From an uncultured Clostridia bacterium (GTDB lineage: Bacteria > Bacillota > Clostridia > Christensenellales > Aristaeellaceae): DNA of 38,842 nt. Of this stretch, positions 8,888-16,826 are shown piece after piece (position 1 is the stretch's first letter; each line of letters begins with the position of its first letter). The stretch lies in NCBI GenBank assembly GCA_934621485.1, contig CAKTUS010000016.1:1-38842 (forward strand). Direction: 5' to 3'. Under the pieces are notes generated by a model, which did not search any database, was not told the origin of the DNA, and was given only the letters and a program-made list of their open reading frames with translations. The position numbers and the translations under genes are program-made.

Positions 8888-10033
8888 TTATAAACAATCA
8901 AATATGTTTCGGTATCCCGTATCTTTCACACAATCATTGCTAACCCTAATTGCATACTGGTGCGCCTTTTCTGATATCACCTGGAATTCTTCTTGGCTCA
9001 TTGCAGCGTACTTTTCAATTGCATCCACAAACGGTCTGTTATTCTCCAGTGGCAAAACATATCCAACATTCTGTAATTCAAAATCTTGCCATGGCGTTTG
9101 GTCGCTTATAATACACGGACAGCCGGCAGAAAGCGCTTCCTGGATGGTGTGACCGAAGTTTTCTCCTTTGGTCGGAAAAAGAAATACATCTTGCTTTTTT
9201 AAGACTTCTACAACCTTTTCAGAATCAAGATTTCCTTTCCATTCCCATTTAATATTATGTGGCAGGTTAGCCAGTTCATTTTTGCATTTGCCCCAGTAGT
9301 TCTTATCTTCGTCCGGTCCATATAATGTAAACGTAATGTTGCTTTTGACTTGTTGTAAGATTTCAATCGCCTGCAAGAGATTTTTCTCTGGAGAAAAGCG
9401 AGAAATAAACACAACTCTTAGCTTTCCGCATTCCTTGTTTTTGATGATATTCTCTTCCTGCACAACTCTTGGTAAATCCTTTGCAATCATAATCTTTTTC
9501 TTATCTGTTTTTATCACTTCCAGAATATCCGTTACTTCTCTTTCAGAAGTTGCTGACCAATATACATTTTTGAAAAAGCCAAACACATTCAATATGTTTA
9601 TAAATACTTGTTTCTTCAGCCTTTTAATCTTCAATGCTCCCGGCGAGAATAACCCCATTGCTGCAACGACAACCGGAACCTTTATTCTCCCAAGTCTATT
9701 TGCAATCAGGGTGTTGATTGCATAGTCATTAAAGCAACCACAAACATATACTAAGTCAGTCCTTTTCGCGAGGTTTACAATCAGTTTCTGTTTGAAACCT
9801 TTCGGCGGAACATAATACACTTCTGCATTTCCCACACAATTCCAACTATTGACTTTAATGCTCGAATAAGGCTTTGTATCCCCATGATCTCTATCACATG
9901 CAAGGATTTTAAAGTTATATTCATTTCCTAAAAAATCTGTCAAATTTTTAATAGAACGTACGGGTCCTCCATCCTTGTATCCGGGAAGATAACGACCCAT
10001 AATAATCAGAATGTCTCTACGTCCATTCGTCAT
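8888..10033 (-). CDS. GT4 family glycosyltransferase
   Basis: This 381-residue protein begins ILIIMGRYLPGYKDGGPVRS, a common start of GT4 enzymes with a glycine-rich turn. The C-terminal domain has RVVFISRFSPEKNLLQAIEI (about residues 205-224), the phosphate-binding loop region, followed by FLFPTKGENFGHTIQEALSAG, which contains the canonical E-x7-E donor motif. It should be a cytoplasmic, membrane-associated retaining glycosyltransferase of the repeat-unit assembly line. The ATG at 10033 has GAGGAG seven bases upstream. It follows the GT2 gene by 12 bases. The composition begins to fall toward AT-rich within this gene, marking the border between the GC-richer proximal and AT-rich distal halves of the cluster. 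Confidence 0.9.
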   Translation of the reverse strand: MTNGRRDILIIMGRYLPGYKDGGPVRSIKNLTDFLGNEYNFKILACDRDHGDTKPYSSIKVNSWNCVGNAEVYYVPPKGFKQKLIVNLAKRTDLVYVCGCFNDYAINTLIANRLGRIKVPVVVAAMGLFSPGALKIKRLKKQVFINILNVFGFFKNVYWSATSEREVTDILEVIKTDKKKIMIAKDLPRVVQEENIIKNKECGKLRVVFISRFSPEKNLLQAIEILQQVKSNITFTLYGPDEDKNYWGKCKNELANLPHNIKWEWKGNLDSEKVVEVLKKQDVFLFPTKGENFGHTIQEALSAGCPCIISDQTPWQDFELQNVGYVLPLENNRPFVDAIEKYAAMSQEEFQVISEKAHQYAIRVSNDCVKDTGYRNIFDCL

Positions 10034-10045
10034 CGTTCTTCTCCT

Positions 10046-10951
10046 CTACGCCTTCAAATCTTCCTGCGCCTTCATCTTAACGCCTTTTTTCTCACACTCA
10101 TAAAGCTTGGCGTCCACTAAAAAACGATACCAATACGCCTGCAAAAAATGAAAGATTCTTCCTTCCGGCCCATCTAAAAAGCCCAGCTTGATATAATACC
10201 GATAGATGAAATACAAATGCGCCCGGAAAAATTTTGGCAGCTTATAATAGCCGCTATTTTTTACAACGCGCTTCCTCTTGGCCTGTCCGGACGATGTACC
10301 ATCCTGCTCCAGTCTTTCATCCATTGCATTTTCAAGCGTCATCTGGTGATCCAGCGCTTCCCGGTTACTATACCAGTTATGTTTGGCCGTCCACCACTCC
10401 AAATTCTTCTGATTGTTGTCAATCAAATCATGCTGAAATTCGGCCGTTACTCCTTCGGTCAAAATCATGTGTTCATCCATGATTTTCATCTCGCAAAACG
10501 CCTTGCCCGTCCGAAAAATGCGGAGCAACAGCTCTGGATATCTGCCGCCATGCTTGATCCACCGGCCCATGAAGTAAACTCTGCGCCGAAGGATAATGCC
10601 ATTCACAGGCGTTGGAACCTGCGGGAGCTTTTCCTCCATTTCCGCAGCCAATTCCTCCGTGATTTCTTCATCGGCGTCCATGCGCATGGACCATTCCGTG
10701 TCAATGCTCGTGTTCTGCAATCCCCAGTTCAATTGATTCGCATACGAAACCCATTGATTCTGATAGAAATCCAAACTCGAACCCGTCTGCTGAAGTTCTG
10801 CGTTCAGTTCCTCGCACAGCGCTTCTGTTCCATCTGTGCTGAAACTGTCCACAATGACAAATCTTCTGGCAGTCCCGCGGAAGGATTCCACACACTTACG
10901 AAGATTTTTTTCTTCATTTTTGGTTAGGATAATCACAGTCAAGTCGGTCAT
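10046..10951 (-). CDS. GT2 family glycosyltransferase (WaaE/KdtX-like)
   Basis: The 301-residue protein starts LTVIILTKNEEKNLRKCVES, followed by RRFVIVDSFSTDGTEALCEE and the acidic metal-site motif MRMDADEEITEEL at about residues 88-100. This is the form of GT2 enzyme related to the WaaE/KdtX group, in which the first motif is TKNEE. It also has the family's downstream RRRVYFMGRWIKHGGRYPE and RAHLYFIYRYYIKLGFLDG segments. It is expected to add a single sugar to a lipid-linked or core acceptor. The start ATG overlaps the stop of the acyltransferase-3 gene by four bases (ATGA), so the two are probably translationally coupled. The sequence is of intermediate GC content. Confidence 0.9.
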   Translation of the reverse strand: MTDLTVIILTKNEEKNLRKCVESFRGTARRFVIVDSFSTDGTEALCEELNAELQQTGSSLDFYQNQWVSYANQLNWGLQNTSIDTEWSMRMDADEEITEELAAEMEEKLPQVPTPVNGIILRRRVYFMGRWIKHGGRYPELLLRIFRTGKAFCEMKIMDEHMILTEGVTAEFQHDLIDNNQKNLEWWTAKHNWYSNREALDHQMTLENAMDERLEQDGTSSGQAKRKRVVKNSGYYKLPKFFRAHLYFIYRYYIKLGFLDGPEGRIFHFLQAYWYRFLVDAKLYECEKKGVKMKAQEDLKA

Positions 10952-11943
10952 TTTTTTACTTTCCTCATCCCGATATGTAAGATATAAGCAAGTCCATAGG
11001 TGACTGCTGCAAATAGAAAAAGGCTTATCATGGATTGTTCTACTACGCTTAAAGTAAAAGCATGAATCAGATAAATCTCATACGAAATCGTCCCAATCCT
11101 TTCCAGCATCCTGTTTTTAAGAAAACCGCCAAAGGCCTTTCCAAACACCATGATGCTGACCGCCATCGGCAAGCAGGTCAACAGTGCCATTGCGTTCGAC
11201 GCTGCGTATGGCAGATTCTTAACCACACTCAATTGGGTTACCGCCATGAAAAAAAGGAATATTGCAACCCCTATCGTTGAAATCAAAGCGCTTTGGGCTT
11301 TGGTTAGGGCCTGTTCAATTTTGTCTTTGCATAGTGCAAGCAACACGCCACATGGAAAAGACAGCATTTGTCTTGCCCGAAGAAACGGCATAGCAGGATT
11401 TGCGAAGAATACCGACTCCAGCACAAACCACACAAAAAATGCCCCGAACAAAACCACTGTCTGTGCCTTACCGTTTGAAATAAGTCTTTTGGCCGCGTAA
11501 AAAATCACATAACAGACAACGATATATCCCATAAACCAACCGTAGCTTGTCGCCGGTTTCAAAAAGCAAAAATCAAGCAGATAGGTTTTGGCAGAAAAAC
11601 GTCCGGCAACCAACAGTCCTATCAATTCCACCAGCCAGAACGGCAAGCACACACCCAGCAGCCGCTTTTTCCAAAAACCCGTTAATCCATTTTTTTCATA
11701 GGACACTTCCAGGCCATATCCTGAGCACAACAAGAACAGTGCTACGCCAATTCCCGCAACGAACTGAATCCCACCAACGGAAAGCCTGGCTCCGCTGTGC
11801 GCCCAAACAACGGTCAATATGGAAAGCCCTTTAATGGCCGTTGTGTAGTTTCTATCCATCCACTGGTACTTTGGGGTTTTTTTTATGAAACCACACAAAT
11901 AAAGCGCAAGAATCAAAAATGTGAAAAACGCAAAATACTTCAT
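10948..11943 (-). CDS. acyltransferase-3 family membrane protein (polysaccharide O-acyltransferase)
   Basis: A 331-residue polytopic membrane protein with about ten predicted helices. Near residues 38-50 it has IKGLSILTVVWAHSGARLSV, where the histidine of the V-x-x-H segment is the conserved catalytic-site residue of the acyltransferase-3/OafA family. The later FLKNRMLERIGTISYEIYLIHAF segment near the C-terminus is also typical (ISYEIYLIH). Such enzymes move acetyl or other acyl groups from the cytoplasm onto surface sugars. In this cluster it would decorate the repeat unit or the mature polymer. It ends in a basic tail and overlaps the downstream GT2 gene by four bases. The acyl group and target sugar cannot be determined. 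Confidence 0.88.
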   Translation of the reverse strand: MKYFAFFTFLILALYLCGFIKKTPKYQWMDRNYTTAIKGLSILTVVWAHSGARLSVGGIQFVAGIGVALFLLCSGYGLEVSYEKNGLTGFWKKRLLGVCLPFWLVELIGLLVAGRFSAKTYLLDFCFLKPATSYGWFMGYIVVCYVIFYAAKRLISNGKAQTVVLFGAFFVWFVLESVFFANPAMPFLRARQMLSFPCGVLLALCKDKIEQALTKAQSALISTIGVAIFLFFMAVTQLSVVKNLPYAASNAMALLTCLPMAVSIMVFGKAFGGFLKNRMLERIGTISYEIYLIHAFTLSVVEQSMISLFLFAAVTYGLAYILHIGMRKVKK

Positions 11944-11954
11944 TCCGTTTTGCC

Positions 11955-12527
11955 CTATAACCTCTTCACAACCTTCGCCGGATTTCCGGCAACCACACAG
12001 TTGTCCTCAAACTCTCCACACACAACGGCGCCGGCGCCGACAACGCAGCCATCGCCCAGCACGGCGCCCTTCAGTATGATGCTGTTGCAGCCGATGAAGC
12101 AGTTCTTTCCAATCCGGATTTCTTTACTCGGCACCAAATCGCTGTCTCCGCCGTTTTCGTCTCGCAGGAGTTGGTTTCTCGTCTCCGCTTCGACAGGGTG
12201 GAAATCATTGTCCAGGATTTTGCAATTGCCGCCAATGCAGGTATTTTCGCCAATCGTGATTTTCTTTCGGGCATAAATCGTAGCCCCGGAAATACCAACG
12301 TTGTCGCCAATCTCAATCTCCGCTCCTGAAACGCGGGTGACGATAATCGTTCGGCTATAAAGGCCAACCAAGTTGCTCAGGAAGCTGCTCTTAATCGTAA
12401 CATTCTGGCCAATTTTCAGCTTGGCGCCGTTTTGGTTGAAAATGGCCGGTACGCCTTTCAGCAAGAGGTTTTTTCCGTATTCCACGTTCGTCATCTTCAT
12501 TATCAGCTTAAACCAGTTACTGTTCAT
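11955..12527 (-). CDS. hexapeptide-repeat (LbH) acyltransferase
   Basis: The 190-residue protein has repeated hexapeptide turns of the left-handed beta-helix: IGQNVTI, IEIGDNVGISGATIYARKKI, IGENTCIGGNCKILDND and, further on, IRIGKNCFIGCNSIILKGAVLGDGC split over several coils, ending with VVAGNPAKVVKRL, the usual closing motif of Maa/WbbJ-type sugar O-acetyltransferases. The segment ILDNDFHPVEAETR holds the conserved DxHP-like active-site histidine (about residue 114). Acetyl-CoA-dependent acetylation of a sugar or sugar nucleotide is the likely reaction. The ATG at 12527 has AAGG nine bases upstream. It lies 15 bases after the WbuB-like GT4 gene and 11 bases before the acyltransferase-3 gene, so two acyltransferases are neighbours in the operon. 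Confidence 0.9.
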   Translation of the reverse strand: MNSNWFKLIMKMTNVEYGKNLLLKGVPAIFNQNGAKLKIGQNVTIKSSFLSNLVGLYSRTIIVTRVSGAEIEIGDNVGISGATIYARKKITIGENTCIGGNCKILDNDFHPVEAETRNQLLRDENGGDSDLVPSKEIRIGKNCFIGCNSIILKGAVLGDGCVVGAGAVVCGEFEDNCVVAGNPAKVVKRL

Positions 12528-12542
12528 TCCCTATCGCCTTCT

Positions 12543-13811
12543 TTACAGTTTCATGATTTCCTCTGCGTACCTTCTCACCGACAGGCTTCGGGTCAAGTTT
12601 TCTTTCAAGTTTTCACGGCTTCTGGTTCCCATATTCTTCAGCTCATCGCTGTCCGCATTTTCAATGAACCAGCGAATGTTTTCTTCAACCTTGTCGTATT
12701 CGCCCGGTTCACAGCAGAGGCCGCCGCGCGTGTCTTCAATCAGCCGCCGAATCTCGGAACCCGATTCGAGAACCCCAAGCACAGGCTTTGCCGCCGCTGC
12801 AAGGCCGTAATATTTCGACGGGCAGGACACGCCTTTAATGCCCTTCGTATTCACACACCAGTGAACATCTCCCGCGTTCAGGCTGTAAATCAAATCGGCT
12901 TTATCCTGGTACGGAATAAAAACCACATTATCCATGTGACGTTCCTTTGCGTAGATCACCAGTTTCTCCAGCACAGAACCAGCCCCGACAAAAGCGAATA
13001 CAACCTCTCGCCCGTCTGTCGTTTGGGTGCCCGGCTTAAAACGTTCCATCACTTTGAGAAGATTTTCCAAGTCATAATACAGCCCAATATTTCCCGAGTA
13101 CATTATGATGAATTTTTCATCCAGTCCGTACTTCTTTTTGAACGCCGTCACACATTCGTTGCTTTGCTCCAGCGGATAGATTTCGTTTTCGTCAATCCAG
13201 TTGTTAATCATCACCGTCTTAGGCACTTTCTTGCCCTCAAAGCGCTTTTCCATCGTCTTTACCAGGTCGCGGCCAACGGTAATAACAAGATCGCTCCGCC
13301 TGCAGCTGAATTTGTCAAGCCGCATCATGACATCGGTCATCAGCTTATGCTTGCTGTAGTCAACAGCCAGCACCTGCTCCGGATTGAAATCCTGGATATT
13401 ATAGATAAACCTGGCGCGCTTCACCCACTTGCCCCAAACGCCTAATAACCCGCCAAGAATCGGCGGCTGGGAAATGGAGAACACATAGTCCGTCTTTCCA
13501 ACCCGAAAGGTTGCCCCCATGGCTCCAAAAAAATAGGATATAATGTTCTTCACACGGCTCTTTTTGTCGGCCTTGCTGAATTCCGGCACTCGAATCCGCA
13601 GCACCTTTACGCCGTTGATTTCTTCCTCGTAATACCTCCGTGTTTTATACCGTTCTTCAATCGTTCCCAAATAGCTGGGCACCGCCGCAATAACGGTAAT
13701 CGCAAATTCATCCAGCATCCCCTCTGCCAGTTCATGAAGAAGCTGCCCCGTTGATGCAATATCTGGAATATAGTAATGCGCATAAATCAAAAGGTTCTTT
13801 TTGTTTGACAT
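12543..13811 (-). CDS. WbuB-like GT4 glycosyltransferase
   Basis: The 422-residue protein has the N-terminal form of the WbuB-like GT4 enzymes, LLIYAHYYIPDIASTGQLLH, then VTVIAAVPSYLG-like text and VLRIRVPEF. The central KFIIMYSGNIGLYYDLENLL (about residues 228-247) and C-terminal CPSKYYGLAAAAKPVLGVLE (about 348-367) are the donor-domain motifs; the usual acidic donor-site residue follows in the LESGSEI stretch. The family commonly adds the second sugar, often an N-acetyl-amino sugar, after the initiating transferase; that fits its place as the first committed transferase after the priming enzyme. The ATG at 13811 has AGAGGA about ten bases upstream. A 253-base gap precedes it, unusual inside this tight operon. 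Confidence 0.9.
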   Translation of the reverse strand: MSNKKNLLIYAHYYIPDIASTGQLLHELAEGMLDEFAITVIAAVPSYLGTIEERYKTRRYYEEEINGVKVLRIRVPEFSKADKKSRVKNIISYFFGAMGATFRVGKTDYVFSISQPPILGGLLGVWGKWVKRARFIYNIQDFNPEQVLAVDYSKHKLMTDVMMRLDKFSCRRSDLVITVGRDLVKTMEKRFEGKKVPKTVMINNWIDENEIYPLEQSNECVTAFKKKYGLDEKFIIMYSGNIGLYYDLENLLKVMERFKPGTQTTDGREVVFAFVGAGSVLEKLVIYAKERHMDNVVFIPYQDKADLIYSLNAGDVHWCVNTKGIKGVSCPSKYYGLAAAAKPVLGVLESGSEIRRLIEDTRGGLCCEPGEYDKVEENIRWFIENADSDELKNMGTRSRENLKENLTRSLSVRRYAEEIMKL

Positions 13812-14064
13812 TTGGCTATATTCCTCTCCCGTATTCTGGCTTCCCGGCGGCCGGGGCAGGTAGGATGTTATTTTCCATCACGAAAAAACAGGCTGCTTCT
13901 CATCTGCGGCCATCGCGGCTGCCGTTTTGCCTCAAGCTGAAACAAGCCGTATGCAATGCCGCCAATAAGCGCAGGTCCGGCGATCCGTTCGCTCCGGCAG
14001 TCGCAGACGACGGCCGTGCGCAGGGTTTTCCGCAGGCTAAGCAATGATGCCGCCGTTCTTTCCG
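13812..14064 (-). other. gap between priming transferase and GT4 gene; possible tiny reading frame
   Basis: The gap of 253 bases is the longest in the proximal part of the operon. A minus-strand open frame from a TTG at 14044 to a TAA at 13868 (58 residues, containing RIAGPALIGGIAYGLFQLEA) has no good ribosome site and resembles nothing I know, so I do not call a gene. A GC-rich short inverted repeat (CCCGG/CCGGG) lies at about 13847-13859 without a U-run. The stretch may contain pausing or termination signals acted on by the LoaP-modified polymerase; this is inference only. Confidence 0.35.
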
Positions 14065-15534
14065 TTACATGGCTCCCTCTTTGCCCAGCACCGCCTTTAT
14101 CGTTGCAAGCATAATCCGGCAGTCCAAGCCAAAGTCCCATTCGCTGATATACTTGGTGTCCAGCCGCACCACCTCTTCAAAATCCGTGATGTTGCTTCGG
14201 CCGCTCACCTGCCACAGCCCTGTAATCCCCGGGCGGAACGCCATGCGGGCACGGTGATGCAGCTGATACCGCTCCCACTCATCCACTGTCGGCGGCCGTG
14301 TGCCCACCAGGCTCATGTCGCCGCGTAGCACATTGAAAAATTGAGGTAATTCATCAATGCTCCAATCGCGTATAAAGTTGCCGATTCCCTTCTTTATCCT
14401 TCCGTCCGGCAGCCTTTTAGCGCCGATGATGCGCGGGTCAAAGTCCAGCTTGAACATCATCCCGTCTTTCACACGGTTCTGTTCCATCAGCTGCTGTTTC
14501 ATCGCCTCCGCATCCATTACCATGCTGCGAATCTTCAGAAAATGAAAACGCCGCCCGTTTCGCCCAACTCTTACCTGCTTAAACAAGATAGGGCCGGGAG
14601 ACTGAACAAAAATCACCGGCCCAATAATCAGTATGGCCAGCAGTGCAAGCACACTGCCCAGTCCCCCCCCCACAATATCCAGCGCACGTTTGATAAAAGC
14701 CTGCCGAAAGGTGACGCAGTTGGTGCTGGTGGTCATCACCGTATAGCCGCCCAGCTTTTCCACAATCTGCTTTTTGCCAATTTCGCTCTTCGCCCGCCCC
14801 AGACTCTCATGCACTGCAATGCCCGATTCCGCAATTTGCTGCATCAGCGGTTGATACGCTTCGCGGTTTGGCAGCACAAACAGAATTTCATCCACCCATT
14901 GCCGGCATATATACTCAATCAGACTGCGTTCTGTAGCCACTACGGGGATTTCCTGATAGCGCTGCTGGAACAGCTCGTCCACCCGTTCGTGCACGCCGCC
15001 ATCCATCATGACAATGCCGGAAATATGCAAATCGCTTCTCGGTTCCCGCCGCAAATCGGCAATCACTTCATCCGCTCTGTCCGCCGTTGTGGCAACCAGC
15101 AGCGCATTTGTTTCCTTCAGAGGCCGGATCTTTGGAAGCAGCCGTTTCCAGCCTATCCGGCAAAGATAGGTGTATCCAAAATAAAACACGCCGGTCAGCA
15201 GGAGCACGGTACGCGAATATCCCTGCCCGGCCTGAATCACAAACAGGTAAAAGGTGGAAAAGCCCATCACCAACGCCATCTGATAAAGCGCGCTGATGCA
15301 CTCCTTCAAATATCCTCTTTCCAACACATGAGCATACCCGTTGCCAAAGAAAATAACGGCAATATCAATGAAGGTCAGGGCAAACGCCATATTGCGGTAA
15401 AGCCTGTTGACATAAGGATTCATCACCCCATGGCGCATCGTAAAAGCCGATAGTAAGGCCAGCTGAAGGCACAATAAATCCAGCAGGATAAAATCCAAAT
15501 GCTTCAGCCAGCCATTTGCCTGTTCTTTGTACAT
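14065..15534 (-). CDS. undecaprenyl-phosphate sugar-1-phosphate transferase (initiating enzyme)
   Basis: The 489-residue protein has four hydrophobic segments within residues 10-115, a Rossmann-like middle domain (NALLVATTADRADEVIADL) and a further helix at about 283-305 leading into the bacterial sugar transferase domain. That domain shows FIKRALDIVGGGLGSVLALL, GPILFKQVRVGRNGRRFHFL, FIRDWSIDELPQFFNVLRGD, MSLVGTRPP and FRPGITGLWQVSGRS, all canonical for polyisoprenyl-phosphate hexose-1-phosphate transferases (WbaP/PssZ-like). It should load the first sugar phosphate onto undecaprenyl phosphate at the inner membrane face, committing flux to the polymer. The ATG at 15534 has AGGGG six bases upstream. 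It comes 21 bases after loaP, so both lie on the same transcript. Confidence 0.95.
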   Translation of the reverse strand: MYKEQANGWLKHLDFILLDLLCLQLALLSAFTMRHGVMNPYVNRLYRNMAFALTFIDIAVIFFGNGYAHVLERGYLKECISALYQMALVMGFSTFYLFVIQAGQGYSRTVLLLTGVFYFGYTYLCRIGWKRLLPKIRPLKETNALLVATTADRADEVIADLRREPRSDLHISGIVMMDGGVHERVDELFQQRYQEIPVVATERSLIEYICRQWVDEILFVLPNREAYQPLMQQIAESGIAVHESLGRAKSEIGKKQIVEKLGGYTVMTTSTNCVTFRQAFIKRALDIVGGGLGSVLALLAILIIGPVIFVQSPGPILFKQVRVGRNGRRFHFLKIRSMVMDAEAMKQQLMEQNRVKDGMMFKLDFDPRIIGAKRLPDGRIKKGIGNFIRDWSIDELPQFFNVLRGDMSLVGTRPPTVDEWERYQLHHRARMAFRPGITGLWQVSGRSNITDFEEVVRLDTKYISEWDFGLDCRIMLATIKAVLGKEGAM

Positions 15535-15555
15535 GATTTGCCCCTATATTCTTTA

Positions 15556-16095
15556 TCATACAAGATCTATCAATTCAAACCCCAACCAAACGGGAATGTT
15601 TCGTCCGTTAAAAGTTAAAACCACCTGACCGCTGCGGCCTCGCTTGTCAATACGCGTAATCCGTCCTTCCATGTCCTTCAAGGGCCCGCTGATAATGCGG
15701 ATTCTATCGCCCTCTTTGCAGGCTTTGGAAAACTGCAATAGACCGTCGTACTTCAATACCCAGCGTGCAAAGCGCTCATCTTCCCCATGCAGCTGCCAAA
15801 CGCCGCTATCGGTGGTCAGCAGCCGTATCACATAATCCTTCGGCAAGCACTGGAAAAGATCGCTCTCCACAGGCGCTTCCAAAAACACATACCCCGGCAA
15901 AACAACAGCCTCTATGCGGCTTTTTTTCCCCTGATGCGTGCGGTATTTTTCCTGACGCATCGGCGTAGCGCGTATTTGAGGGCACGCCGTTTGAATCTGC
16001 TCTGCAACAAATTTTTCTTTGCCGGTGGTACAAAACACACAGCCATAGGAGTAGGTAGGCTCTGCCTCCGTTGGTTCCACAGTGTTTTTTTGCAT
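15556..16095 (-). CDS. loaP: LoaP-type NusG paralogue (transcription antiterminator)
   Basis: The 179-residue protein has an NGN domain (about residues 16-110, starting YGCVFCTTGKEKFVAEQI, with VLPGYVFLEAP in the middle) and a C-terminal KOW domain (about 127-162: GDRIRIISGPLKDMEGRI). This is the layout of NusG-family specialised paralogues. In Firmicutes the LoaP group sits at the head of polysaccharide or antibiotic operons and lets RNA polymerase read through terminators over long distances; position as first gene of this >15-kb operon is the main reason for the name. The ATG at 16095 is preceded by GGAGG at 8 bases; an in-frame ATG at 16113 has poorer spacing. A consensus promoter lies 230 bases upstream. 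Some other NusG-like anti-terminator subgroup is possible. Confidence 0.88.
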   Translation of the reverse strand: MQKNTVEPTEAEPTYSYGCVFCTTGKEKFVAEQIQTACPQIRATPMRQEKYRTHQGKKSRIEAVVLPGYVFLEAPVESDLFQCLPKDYVIRLLTTDSGVWQLHGEDERFARWVLKYDGLLQFSKACKEGDRIRIISGPLKDMEGRITRIDKRGRSGQVVLTFNGRNIPVWLGFELIDLV

Positions 16096-16320
16096 AGCTT
16101 CGCCCTCCGTCATCGGCCCCTTTCCTTGGAATCCTTGAAAAGAGCTTATCGGCTGATGGTTTTATTCGTCTCCTTACTTCCGCTCCGCGCCGCGAACCCT
16201 CAGCGTGCGTTTTGCCGAAATAAGCCTGCTTTCTGCCTGCCTTTTGCACAGAAAAACAATTGCAACTTTCCGAAAGATTGCGCGCAGCTTTTACCCAGTC
16301 GACAGAAAAGGCTTCACTGC
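16096..16320 (-). promoter_or_regulatory. structured 5' leader of the loaP–polysaccharide operon
   Basis: From the predicted start near 16320 to the loaP ATG there are about 225 untranslated bases. Two structures stand out on the minus strand: a short stem-loop at 16262-16281 (GCAA, bulged U, CUUU, CGG loop, AAAG, UUGC) followed four bases later by five U residues, and a longer arm pairing GCUUAU-UU-CGGC (16225-16214) with GCCGAUAAGC (16153-16144) around a ~60-base interior, followed by UCUUUUC. Either could act as terminator or as a LoaP recognition hairpin. No known riboswitch consensus was recognised. Confidence 0.55.
16252..16281 (-). terminator. candidate intrinsic terminator or antitermination hairpin in loaP leader
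   Basis: An eight-pair stem with one bulged base and a three-base CGG loop (16262-16281) is followed on the minus strand by AAUUG and then U5 (16256-16252). The stem is short and the U-run slightly displaced, so termination would be inefficient. That is what one would expect of a conditional site placed between the promoter and an antiterminator gene. Confidence 0.4.
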
Positions 16321-16326
16321 GCCATT

Positions 16327-16355
16327 ATTATACGAAGAAAGAATTTTTGTGTCAA
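16327..16355 (-). promoter_or_regulatory. consensus sigma-A promoter of the loaP–polysaccharide operon
   Basis: On the minus strand there is TTGACA (16355-16350), a 17-base spacer and TATAAT (16332-16327): a perfect match to the vegetative consensus at both boxes with ideal spacing. It points towards loaP. Such an unregulated-looking promoter suggests that control of the cluster happens after initiation, in the leader. Confidence 0.9.
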
Positions 16356-16769
16356 GCAAAGCGATGGAAAACCGTTCTTTCCTCGCCTTTCGCCGTCTCT
16401 TTCTGCTTTCCGCCAATGTTATAAAAAATCCAGTGTTTTCCAGTCTGTCAAAAAAACCGATTCTGGAAGTTGGTCAGAGGGAACGCGCCACCGTTCATTG
16501 GAATCACGCTGCCTGACAGACCCGCAAATGCAAACGGTTCCTTTGCCATGTGCAGCAGCCAGGCGAAGCGTTTTCGCCTCTGCAGAAAACCACCCATCCG
16601 TTTTGAAAGGTTCGCCGCCAACCAAGCTCTTGGGACGTTTGAAAAAGAACGCCGTCTTTTCCCTTTCGCCATTTTTCCTGATTCTAAACGGTTGCTGACG
16701 GCTCCTGCGTATCCGTCCGCCGCATTCCCAGGCGGAGCCGGGTTTCCTTTTTCCCGGCCCGCGCCGCCA
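16356..16769. other. intergenic region between divergent promoters
   Basis: About 415 bases lie between the loaP promoter (minus) and the ATP-grasp promoter (plus). An open frame runs through it into the first ATP-grasp gene, but its translation is unlike protein (rich in P, R, F and S) and has no ribosome site. It includes one copy of the short repeat GTTTTTTTGACAGACTGG (minus strand, within 16436-16458). I see nothing else convincing. Confidence 0.5.
16436..16458 (-). repeat. dispersed short repeat, copy A (T-run + GACAGRCTGRA)
   Basis: The minus strand reads GGTTTTTTTGACAGACTGG and then AAAA. The same core occurs on the plus strand at 21513-21530, 21708-21724 and 23957-23974, always outside genes. 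Confidence 0.6.
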
Positions 16770-16798
16770 TTGACAAGCCTACAGGTCCATGCTAGACT
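16770..16798 (+). promoter_or_regulatory. sigma-A promoter of the ATP-grasp gene pair
   Basis: TTGACA at 16770-16775 and TAGACT at 16793-16798 are separated by 17 bases. The expected start is near 16805, giving a very short leader before the ATG at 16827. It diverges from the polysaccharide operon promoter. Confidence 0.75.
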
Positions 16799-16826
16799 AA
16801 CGCGAAACGCAAGGGAGTGTGAACGT

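Noticed and set aside
13868..14044. 58-codon small open frame between the priming transferase and the WbuB-like gene
   Set aside because: TTG start, no good ribosome site and no recognisable similarity; kept only as a remark.
16470..16826. N-terminal extension of the first ATP-grasp protein
   Set aside because: The frame is open, but the text is unlike protein and the promoter (16770-16798) and ribosome site favour the ATG at 16827.
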